From JABCPO02 sp963546185 (GTDB lineage Bacteria; Bacillota; Clostridia; TANB77; CAG-508): 9,711 nt of DNA. Positions 1 through 5,908 of this stretch are shown here, one piece after another. Each line of letters opens with the position of its first letter. Position 1 is the first letter of the stretch. Location of the stretch: assembly GCA_963546185.1 (NCBI GenBank), contig CAUULU010000040.1, positions 1 through 9,711 of the forward strand. The letters run 5' to 3'. A model generated the notes under the pieces. That model ran no database searches. It was not told where the DNA came from and worked only from the letters and a program-made list of their open reading frames with translations. The position numbers and the translations under genes are program-made.

Positions 1-197
1 ATGATATAAAAGAAATAAACACAACATTCCCTAAATATAAATATATAAAAGATGTTTTAATAACTGAAGAAGAATTCATAAAAACAACAACATTAAAAAT
101 TAAACGTTTTAAGGAAATCGAAAAAACAAAAGAAGAATTAAAAAATGGAAAAACAATAAGTATTAAAAATATAGATACTAAAGAAAGGGAGGAATAA
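1..197 (+). CDS. Long-chain acyl-CoA ligase (AMP-binding), C-terminal fragment
   Basis: An open frame runs in from the left edge (first whole codon at 3) to TAA at 195-197, giving the last 64 residues of a protein. Around residues 19-35 of the fragment it reads ITEEEF-IKTTT-LKIKR, which matches the C-terminal subdomain of AMP-forming acyl-CoA synthetases. In that family the lysine of this P/I-K-T-x-x-x-K-I-K/R block closes over the active site in the adenylation step. The family activates fatty acids with ATP and CoA in the cytoplasm. The tail after it is Lys/Glu rich. The stop codon overlaps the start of the SOD gene (TAATG), so the two are probably cotranscribed and translationally coupled. 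The substrate cannot be judged from this fragment. Confidence 0.75.
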   Translation, partial: DIKEINTTFPKYKYIKDVLITEEEFIKTTTLKIKRFKEIEKTKEELKNGKTISIKNIDTKEREE

Positions 198-796
198 TGT
201 TTAATAAAATAGAATTAAAATATGATTTTAAAGATTTAGAACCAAATATAGATGAAGAAACAATGTACACACATTATAATAAGCATTATAATACATATAC
301 AGAAAATTTAAACAATGCATTAGAACATTTACCAGAATTTAAAGATATGGATATAATATCAATATTAAAAAATATAAAAGAAGATAATAAATATTATATG
401 GCTATTAGAAATAATGGTGGTGGTTATTTAAATCATAGTATGTATTTTGATATGCTTACACCAAAATCAACACCACTTCCTAATAAGTTAGAAGAAAAAA
501 TAAATGAAGAGTTTACAAACTTTGATAATTTCAAATCTGAAATAATATCAAAAGGTTTATCTCACTTCGGTTCTGGATGGGTATGGGTTATTTTAGAAAA
601 TGATAATCTAAAGATTATAACTACAAATAACCAAGATAATCCATATATGTTTGGACACACTCCAATTATGGGAATAGATTTATGGGAACATGCATATTAT
701 TTAAAATATAAAAATCTTAGAAAAGATTATCTAGAAAATATATTTAATGTTATAGATTGGAATATAGTAGAAAATTATTATAATAATCTAAAATAG
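197..796 (+). CDS. sodA: Superoxide dismutase, Fe/Mn family
   Basis: A 199-residue protein, the usual length for cytoplasmic Fe/Mn SOD, which converts superoxide to peroxide and oxygen. The metal ligands are all visible: H26, H80 (in NHSMYF), D161 and H165 (in DLWEHAYY). The gating residues H30 and Y34 are present, as is the FGSGWVW block (124-130). Gln146 in NQDNP sits where Mn-type enzymes carry their active-site Gln, whereas Fe-type enzymes use a Gln near residue 76, where this protein has GGGY. Mn-type or cambialistic activity is therefore inferred. Two second-shell positions are unusual: Tyr77 replaces the common His of GGHxNH, and Phe84 replaces the common Trp of the FW pair. The ribosome site GGGAGG lies inside the end of the ligase gene, about 5 bases before ATG. 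An SOD implies exposure to oxygen even if the organism is an anaerobe. Confidence 0.95.
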   Translation: MFNKIELKYDFKDLEPNIDEETMYTHYNKHYNTYTENLNNALEHLPEFKDMDIISILKNIKEDNKYYMAIRNNGGGYLNHSMYFDMLTPKSTPLPNKLEEKINEEFTNFDNFKSEIISKGLSHFGSGWVWVILENDNLKIITTNNQDNPYMFGHTPIMGIDLWEHAYYLKYKNLRKDYLENIFNVIDWNIVENYYNNLK

Positions 797-843
797 AATT
801 AAATCTTATATAAATATAAACAATAAAATAAAGATAACAATAA

Positions 844-874
844 AAAATGGCAAGTATTTTTTACTTACCATTTT
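844..874. terminator. Bidirectional rho-independent terminator between sodA and yebC
   Basis: Arms 844-856 and 862-874 pair around a five-T loop. The one non-canonical position (C851/A867) is a G-U wobble in the - strand transcript, so the hairpin is fully paired for yebC. T tracts follow on both sides (842-847 read on the - strand; 871-880 on the +). It lies between two convergent genes. Confidence 0.85.
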
Positions 875-892
875 CTTTTTATAATATTTTAA

Positions 893-1625
893 TTATTCAG
901 CTTCTACTGCATTATGATAAACATTTTGTATGTCATCATTGTCTTCTAATGTTTCAACAAGTTTTTCAATTCTTTCATATGCTTTTTCATCAAGTTCTAC
1001 ATTAGTTCCAGGTATCATTGAAATATTAGCTTCCATGATTTTTATTCCTTTATCTTCTAACATTTGTAATACTGTTGAAAATTTAGATGGTTCTGTTATT
1101 ATTTCAAATACTTCATCATATGTTTTTAAGTCTTCTGCATCTACTTCCATAACAAGTTCTAACATTTCATCTTCTGTTAAACTTGTATTTTCTCTTTCTA
1201 TTACAATTAATCCTTTTTTACTAAACATATATGAAACACATCCTGTTGTTCCTAGTTTTCCACCATTTTTATCAAATGTGTGTCTAACTTCAGATGCTGT
1301 TCTATTCTTATTATTTGTCATTGCTTCAACTATAACTGCAACACCATTTGCTCCATATCCTTCATAAACTATTTCTTCATAGTTTTCTGTACTACCTGCT
1401 CCTGATGCTTTTTTTATAGCATTATTTATAGTATCATTTGGCATATTATTTGCTTTTGCTTTTGCAATAACTGCTGCAAGTGTTGCATTTCCCTGTGGAT
1501 CTGGTCCTCCAGCTTTAACTGCAACATATAATTCTCTTCCGAAGCTTTGTAAATATCTTACCTCTTACTGCATCTTGTTTTCCTTTTCTTGCTTTAATAT
1601 TATTCCATTTACTATGTCCTGACAT
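893..1625 (-). CDS. yebC: YebC/PmpR family regulator, frame interrupted by one base
   Basis: YebC/TACO1 family protein. Family members have been described as DNA-binding regulators and, more recently, as factors that help ribosomes through difficult stretches such as proline runs. Starting at ATG 1625, after an AAAGAGGT ribosome site, the frame gives the family N-terminus (MSGHSKWNNIKARKGKQD) through Leu28. It then runs into CGG and stops soon after. Removing one C at 1541 restores the conserved continuation (GRELYVAV, GGPDP near residues 39-43, then NNMPNDTINNAIKKA) and a 243-residue protein, normal for the family. The long downstream frame alone would start at an internal Met (1444) and lack the first 60 residues, so it is not the native gene. 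The gene follows the DUF2207 gene by 19 bp and ends at a terminator. Apart from the insertion it contains no CpG at all. Confidence 0.9.
1538..1547 (-). other. +1 frame-disruption site in yebC (CTT-C-GGA)
   Basis: On the - strand the zero frame reads AAG CTT CGG AAG. The family sequence Lys-Leu-Gly-Arg-Glu requires CTT GGA AGA GAA. The surplus base is the C at 1541, directly before the glycine codon. The frame on each side is otherwise open and conserved. Confidence 0.85.
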
Positions 1626-1644
1626 AATTTTTACCTCTTTCTAT

Positions 1645-3478
1645 CTAAAATTTATTTTTCATTACATTTAGATATGAACATATAGATTCTGTCATCTCTT
1701 TTATTTTTTCATATCCATTTTTGTTGATATTTCCTTGTCCAAAAAACACCCTATATATTGCATTTTCTTCTGTATCAACAATTTTAGGTCTACTAAATAG
1801 TTTAACTTTTTTTCTTAATTCTGTCAATTTTTCTTCTAATTTTTCAAATTTTCCTGCTTTTTTCTTTTCTACTAAATATATTCCTAAACTACCTAAATAT
1901 TTTTCATATCCATCTAGATTATGTCTTAACTTCATTCCTTTTTTAGTATATCCATCTTTTTGACATATATTTGCAAATTTTGCCATCAAATATGTAATTA
2001 TGAATATTGTTATAGCTATATATGGATTAATATAGTCATACATTGTATATAATACAAGTACTGGTATTAATATTAGTATCATTGAAAAATCAACTCTTTT
2101 ATCTGTTCTTCTATATATTCCTTCTTTTAAGAATTTTTGTTTTTCTTTTTCTATTTCTTCATATATTTCTGTTATTATTTCTGCTGAAGATAATCTAAAC
2201 TCTTTATTCAGCTCAATATAATCTAATTTACTATCATTATTTTTATCTGCTACATATATTTTTTCTAGTATATATTTATCTATATAGTTTAATTTCTTTA
2301 TCTCTTCTTCTTTCTTATAGTTTATCTCTATATTTTCATCTTTTACTGTTATATATCCATAAATATTTAACTTCATTATAATTGCTTCTATTAGATTTTT
2401 TGTTTCCATCCTATTTACATATATATCTCTATCATATAATGCATATGCTTTAATTAAATCATCTCCAATATTAGCTTTAAAATTTTCTTTAATATCATCT
2501 TTTTTTAATTTAAAACCATTTTCTATTATACCACCTATAATCCTTATGATATAATCTAATATTTGATATGTGATTAATATATATACTGCATATAATAGGT
2601 ATTTCTTATATATATATGATATATAATCTCTTTTTTCTTTTCTTGTTTTAAATGTTTGAAATCTTGTTTCATGTTTTTCTACTAATTCTTCTGGTGTTGG
2701 GAATACTATTTTTTCAAACTTTTCTCCATATTCTTTTTTAATTGTATTTTCTGGAACTATCATATACAAATCAACTTCAGACATTTTAGGCATATTTACC
2801 ACTTTTAAATTAATACTTTTATCATGTATTTTTAAATTGCTTGTAGGAATTCCATTTACTAATGTTCTTACTTCTTCCATATTTATATCATTATTAAAAG
2901 TAATATTCAAACTATAATTATTTACCCATTTTGCATAAATATTTTCTTGCCATTCTTTTTCTTTTTTTTCTTTTTCAATTATACCTGGAAGAGTTTCTAT
3001 CTTATTATTTTTTTCCTTTTCAGTATTTTTAACGATCTCTTTTTCATTAATCCTATAATCTATTGCAAAAGGAAATTCAAAAGCATATTTATCATTAAAC
3101 TTTTTAACAATTTGTTTTGTTGTATATTCAATTTCATAAGAATCATATATTATACTTTTATCAAAAGCTATATAGTTTTCTGCCTCAACAAATGAAATCT
3201 TATGCTTTCCTAATATATTAATACCATATATTCTTATATTTCTTGCCTCTAAATTTAATATATCAATATATTTCTTCACTTTCTCATTATATGTTAAATT
3301 ATTCTCAAATCTAACCTTTTCTATAACCTTAACAGTACCATCTTCCATTATTTCAATATTTTGTACTATATTATCTATTTGTGTTATCCCGATGTTCTGT
3401 TGGAACTAAAATTATTAATATACATAGCATAAAAATCAATGCCTTATATATTTTCTTATACATGCCTTTTCTTCTCAT
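1645..3478 (-). CDS. DUF2207-type membrane protein, frame interrupted near the N-terminus
   Basis: The downstream frame from Met 3348 gives 567 residues. Upstream, ATG 3478 opens a signal-anchor (MRRKGMYKK, then a hydrophobic run at residues 13-26) that shifts frame at 3391. Joining the two by dropping one C gives about 610 residues: a signal segment, an outside domain beginning with the DUF2207-like pattern 'I-x-I-x-x-DGxVxVxEKVRF', a lysine/glutamate-rich linker, a membrane segment near 293-316, a charged cytoplasmic region, two further membrane segments near 464-480 and 485-500, and a C-terminal block with TKKG then GYEKYL, typical of the family. DUF2207 proteins have no settled biochemical function. 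A ribosome site AGAGGT lies 11 bases before ATG 3478. The family often ends in a Gly/Ser-rich tail, absent here. Probably cotranscribed with yebC. Confidence 0.75.
3388..3394 (-). other. +1 frame-disruption site in the DUF2207 gene (CAT-C-GGG)
   Basis: The signal-peptide frame reads GAA CAT CGG GAT and stops six codons after CAT. Skipping the C at 3391 gives CAT GGG ATA ACA and leads into the 567-residue frame. The exact native residues here are not conserved enough to fix which base is surplus, but the C before GGG matches the sites at 1541, 8858 and 9348. Confidence 0.65.
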
Positions 3479-3506
3479 TATTCTTTTGTACCTCTACAAT
3501 AATATT

Positions 3507-3533
3507 TATCTAATATACATTATATATTAGATA
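3507..3533. promoter_or_regulatory. Perfect 11-bp inverted repeat upstream of the DUF2207 gene
   Basis: Arms 3507-3517 and 3523-3533 (core ATCTAATATA / TATATTAGAT) flank a 5-base spacer, about 30 bases before the start codon. It could be an operator or a leader hairpin. No T tract follows on the - strand, so it is not an obvious terminator. A TTTACA / TAATAT pair on the - strand just upstream is a weak promoter candidate; the gene may instead be read through from trmL. Confidence 0.45.
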
Positions 3534-3585
3534 TTATCATCTTTTCTATATATATTATAAAATGTGTAGAATTTGTAAAATTATA

Positions 3586-4071
3586 TTAAAAATATTCTGA
3601 TATTCCTTCTAAATCTCCAAAATCCATCTGTCTTAATACTTCATATAATATAATTGCTACACTATTAGATAGATTTAAACTTCTTATACCTTTACCCATT
3701 GGTATTCTAATTGCTTTTTCCATATTATCTTTTATTAAATCTTCTGGTAACCCTTTTGTCTCTTTACCAAACATTAAAAATATATCTTCATTAAAATTAT
3801 ATTTTACATCACTATACCTATTTTTTGCTTTAGTTGTTGCAAGATATGTATTATTAAGTCCATATTTTGATATATAATCTTCTAAGCTTTCATGTATTTC
3901 TATATCAAGCTTATCCCAATAATCAAGTCCTGCTCTTTTTACTGCTTTTTCTGATATATCAAACCCAAGTGGTTTTATTAAATGTAGTTTTGCTCCTGTT
4001 ACTGCACATGTCCTACTTATATTTCCTGTATTTGCTGGTATTTCTGGTTCTACCATTACTATATGTATCAT
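3586..4071 (-). CDS. trmL: tRNA (cytidine/uridine(34)-2'-O)-methyltransferase TrmL, SPOUT family
   Basis: A 161-residue protein close to the length of E. coli TrmL (157). TrmL methylates the 2'-OH of the wobble nucleotide of tRNA-Leu isoacceptors using S-adenosylmethionine, acting as a dimer. The SPOUT motifs are all present: N14 and R20 in PANTGNISRTC, FGKETKGLP (101-109), IRIPM (121-125), and RSLNLSNSVAIILYE (130-144), which forms the cofactor-binding trefoil knot. The start is fixed by AAGGAG six bases before ATG 4071. A good promoter lies just upstream. The gene is uninterrupted and has no CpG, in keeping with the native housekeeping composition of the window. Confidence 0.95.
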   Translation of the reverse strand: MIHIVMVEPEIPANTGNISRTCAVTGAKLHLIKPLGFDISEKAVKRAGLDYWDKLDIEIHESLEDYISKYGLNNTYLATTKAKNRYSDVKYNFNEDIFLMFGKETKGLPEDLIKDNMEKAIRIPMGKGIRSLNLSNSVAIILYEVLRQMDFGDLEGISEYF

Positions 4072-4107
4072 TCTATTCTCCTTCTATATATTCCATTACA
4101 ATTATAT

Positions 4108-4136
4108 ATTATATACTTTTATTCTTAAATATACAA
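4108..4136 (-). promoter_or_regulatory. Sigma-A-type promoter of trmL
   Basis: On the - strand TTGTAT (4136-4131) is followed after exactly 17 bases by TATAAT (4113-4108), about 37 bases before the trmL start. The -35 box overlaps the T tract of the preceding terminator. Confidence 0.6.
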
Positions 4137-4165
4137 AAAAGAGAGGCATTCGCCTCTCCTCTTTT
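4135..4165 (-). terminator. Rho-independent terminator after the small-protein unit
   Basis: GAGAGGC (4141-4147) pairs with GCCTCTC (4152-4158) around ATTC. On the - strand six T's follow (4140-4135). A T-rich stretch also follows on the + strand (4160-4165). It closes the unit of the two small genes upstream. Confidence 0.9.
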
Positions 4166-4173
4166 TAAAATTT

Positions 4174-4650
4174 TTAAGTTAATTTCCACATCATTTCTTT
4201 TATAGATATATTTTCATCATGTCCTATCTCTTCACATATGTCTTCTATAATTCTATACGAATTTGCTTCAAAATCATACAATTGAGTTATAACCGTAATT
4301 ATGTTTTGATGAAATTTATCTCTTATTTTTTCTATTTCATATTTTATAATACCGTTCCTATTAAAATATGTTATTTCTTCAGAAATGAACTGTGTTTCTT
4401 GCTCCAGTTCCTTTCTTTCTTTTAAAAGATCCATTTTTGCTATAGAAGATGTTCTTACATCTTCTAAATATTTTACCATGAATTGATTAATTTTTTTTAG
4501 AATTTGTTCTACTTCCAAATACCGAGATTCATCATAAAATATTTTTAATTCCTCTAATTGCTTCAAGTACATCTCAGTTTTTAACTCTAAACCTTGAGCT
4601 ATAAGCACCGAATTTACATTAAAACTCGAATCTGTAATAATATAGTTCAT
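4174..4650 (-). CDS. Unrecognised helical protein, 158 residues
   Basis: I do not recognise a family. The protein is predicted almost wholly helical, strongly charged (Lys/Glu), with no signal peptide and no membrane segment. Heptad-like stretches around residues 25-90 suggest a coiled coil. It ends with KEMMWKLT, and a related EMMW occurs inside the next gene upstream. An ATG at 4659 touches the AAAGGAG ribosome site and cannot be used; ATG 4650, nine bases after it, is chosen. The gene has six CpG in under 0.5 kb, unlike trmL and yebC, which have none. Codon 43 is CGG followed by TAT and is read in frame with no shift, which matters for the frame-disruption sites elsewhere. Likely cotranscribed with the gene upstream (gap 40 bp) and closed by the terminator at 4135-4165. 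A bundle-forming adaptor or chaperone-like protein is possible, but this is a guess. Confidence 0.8.
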   Translation of the reverse strand: MNYIITDSSFNVNSVLIAQGLELKTEMYLKQLEELKIFYDESRYLEVEQILKKINQFMVKYLEDVRTSSIAKMDLLKERKELEQETQFISEEITYFNRNGIIKYEIEKIRDKFHQNIITVITQLYDFEANSYRIIEDICEEIGHDENISIKEMMWKLT

Positions 4651-4690
4651 GTAAATCATCTCCTTTAATTATATAATAAAAAATTTAAAA

Positions 4691-5146
4691 CTAAATGTAT
4701 TTATAAACTTGTTCTATTTCATTTATAGAATAAACTTTTTTATTATATTCTATTGATATATCTTCTAATTGTGTTTCTTTTAATTTTTCTAATAACTCAT
4801 AGATATAATCTTTTAACATATATCTATATTTTCTTGAAACGATTTTGTTTTTTATTTTTTTTATTTCAAGAATTTCTTCTTCTAACTCCTTTTGACTAAT
4901 TTCACTCATTTCTTCCCACATCATTTCAGTAATTGTTTTATCGCTGTAATCATGTAATGATAATTCTATTAAATCTTTTATCGTTTCCATTCGTTCTTTA
5001 AAATTTTCTAATTCCATATTATTTGTTAAAACTTTATTCTGAATTAAAAAATTCATTAATGTTAGAGTTTCCTCTATCATTATCTTAATCATTGTTAATT
5101 TTTTTAGTTGTTCTTGATTAATCTTAAAATTGTTTGTTCTGTTCAT
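4691..5146 (-). CDS. Unrecognised helical protein, 151 residues
   Basis: No family recognised. The protein is helical and charged with no membrane segment. The middle (about residues 65-85) contains ITEMMWEEM, echoing the C-terminal EMMW of the next gene; a Lys/Glu coiled-coil-like segment follows, and the tail is rich in Tyr and Ile. An ATG at 5158 directly abuts the AAAGGGAG ribosome site; ATG 5146, 12 bases after it, is the more workable start, though that spacing is long. The gene has an extended -10 promoter and an operator-like dyad just upstream. CpG use (four) is intermediate. It is followed after 40 bp by the 158-residue gene, probably one transcript. Confidence 0.78.
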   Translation of the reverse strand: MNRTNNFKINQEQLKKLTMIKIMIEETLTLMNFLIQNKVLTNNMELENFKERMETIKDLIELSLHDYSDKTITEMMWEEMSEISQKELEEEILEIKKIKNKIVSRKYRYMLKDYIYELLEKLKETQLEDISIEYNKKVYSINEIEQVYKYI

Positions 5147-5168
5147 ATCTTTTTTCATCTCCCTTTAA

Positions 5169-5188
5169 AGTGTATTAATCAATACACT
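5169..5188. promoter_or_regulatory. Operator-like dyad in the leader of the small-protein unit
   Basis: AGTGTATT (5169-5176) and AATACACT (5181-5188) form a perfect 8-bp inverted repeat with a 4-base spacer. It lies between the -10 box and the ribosome site, where a bound repressor would block transcription, or where an RNA hairpin would sit next to AAAGGGAG. Confidence 0.55.
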
Positions 5189-5209
5189 CTTTATTTGATT
5201 TATATTAAA

Positions 5210-5219
5210 ATTATATCAC
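5210..5219 (-). promoter_or_regulatory. Extended -10 promoter of the small-protein unit
   Basis: On the - strand TGTGA is followed directly by TATAAT (5215-5210), giving the TGnTATAAT extended -10 form. No good -35 box is visible; the upstream sequence is the T tract of the preceding terminator. Confidence 0.5.
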
Positions 5220-5230
5220 AGTTTTACATA

Positions 5231-5261
5231 AAAAAAAAGGATATAAGCTAATATATCCTTT
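5231..5261 (-). terminator. Rho-independent terminator of the 145-residue protein gene
   Basis: AAAGGATATA (5236-5245) pairs perfectly with TATATCCTTT (5252-5261) around AGCTAA. On the - strand the hairpin runs into an eight-T tract (5238-5231). It lies 12 bases after the stop codon at 5274. Confidence 0.85.
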
Positions 5262-5264
5262 AAA

Positions 5265-5279
5265 AGGTGAATTTTATAT
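5265..5279 (+). repeat. Inverted repeat flanking the 145-residue gene (end copy)
   Basis: AGGTGAATTTTATAT here matches, apart from one extra T, AGGTGAATTTATAT on the opposite strand at 5753-5740. The pair brackets the gene at 5274-5711. In AT-rich DNA it may be chance. Confidence 0.35.
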
Positions 5280-5711
5280 CTTTTCAATAATAATTTTCTC
5301 TTGATTTTCCTTTAATTTTTCTAGTTCTAGAATATCATCAAATAAACTTTTAACAAAAATATCAAATTCTAAAGGATAACTTCCTTTTGGAAAATCATTT
5401 TTTTTCTCAAATTCTTTAATTGTTTTTCTCTCTTTTTTATATTTTTCTATCAAATAGGAATTATTCTCTTCACTTTCAATCAAATTATTTCTTATCGGAT
5501 TTCTATGAAATCTTTCAGAATATATTTCCATATATTCTGAAATCTCTTTGTTAAAATCTTGTAATTCCTTAAGTATTTTTTTAAATCTATCTTGTTTCAT
5601 ATATTTTTTTAAATTTTTTAATCGAAAAATATTATATTTTACTCTTATTCTTAAGTCAAAAAAAGTTTTAACTACTTCTTTTGTAAAAAATCTATCATTC
5701 AATGATAACAT
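5274..5711 (-). CDS. Unrecognised helical protein, 145 residues
   Basis: No family recognised. The protein is charged and helical with no membrane segment. Residues from about 20 to 60 are rich in Lys, Phe and Tyr; a loop near 70-80 carries FHRNPIRNN; the C-terminal third returns to a Leu/Glu/Lys helix ending EKIIIEKI. A GTG at 5720 abuts the AAAAGGAA ribosome site, so ATG 5711, about ten bases after it, is chosen. The gene is monocistronic, with its own extended -10 promoter, a leader of about 100 bases, and its own terminator. Similar size, character and gene arrangement to the two genes that follow suggest a shared role, but clear sequence similarity is not visible. Confidence 0.78.
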   Translation of the reverse strand: MLSLNDRFFTKEVVKTFFDLRIRVKYNIFRLKNLKKYMKQDRFKKILKELQDFNKEISEYMEIYSERFHRNPIRNNLIESEENNSYLIEKYKKERKTIKEFEKKNDFPKGSYPLEFDIFVKSLFDDILELEKLKENQEKIIIEKI

Positions 5712-5739
5712 AACTATCACTTCCTTTTATTATGATTTT

Positions 5740-5753
5740 ATATAAATTCACCT
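5740..5753 (-). repeat. Inverted repeat flanking the 145-residue gene (start copy)
   Basis: On the - strand this reads AGGTGAATTTATAT, the partner of the + strand copy at 5265-5279. It lies in the leader of the gene. Confidence 0.35.
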
Positions 5754-5796
5754 ATTTATTTTTTCATTTTAAATTCTTAATAAAGAATTCAATTAC

Positions 5797-5820
5797 CTCC
5801 TTTTCGTTTTTAGTATATCA
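5797..5820 (-). promoter_or_regulatory. Extended -10 promoter and orphan ribosome site
   Basis: On the - strand TGATATACT (5820-5812) is an extended -10 box. It is followed by a full AAAGGAGG (5804-5797) with no properly spaced ATG, GTG or TTG; the nearest TTG is 3 bases away and opens only seven codons. An inverted repeat AATTCTT / AAGAATT (5772-5778, 5783-5789) follows. This could be a leader device or the remains of a lost gene. Confidence 0.45.
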
Positions 5821-5833
5821 TAACTATAGTTTT

Positions 5834-5867
5834 AAAAAAAGGATATATTGCTAAAATATACCCTTTT
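5834..5867 (-). terminator. Rho-independent terminator of the ABC transporter operon
   Basis: Arms 5837-5849 and 5855-5867 form a 13-bp stem with loop GCTAA. The one odd pair is a U-G wobble on the - strand. A T tract (5840-5834) follows. The hairpin closely resembles the one at 5231-5261. Confidence 0.8.
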
Positions 5868-5908
5868 GTTTCTTTTATTATACTTTTTTATTATTTTGTT
5901 GTTTCTTA

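Noticed and set aside
930..1367. Open frame of 145 codons on the + strand opposite yebC
   Set aside because: Ser/Ile/Thr-rich shadow of the conserved yebC frame on the other strand, with no family resemblance of its own.
893..1444. Annotating yebC as a short gene starting at internal Met 1444
   Set aside because: The conserved first 60 residues are present upstream in two frames, with the family N-terminus and a good ribosome site at 1625.
2943..2980. Polypyrimidine run on the + strand, possible repeat tract or phase-variable site
   Set aside because: It encodes a Lys/Glu linker of the DUF2207 protein on the - strand and the frame is open through it; no regular repeat unit.
3867..4205. Hydrophobic 112-codon frame on the + strand opposite trmL
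   Set aside because: It is antisense to the conserved TrmL frame, and its Leu-rich composition follows from the AT-rich complement. It also runs through the terminator at 4135-4165.
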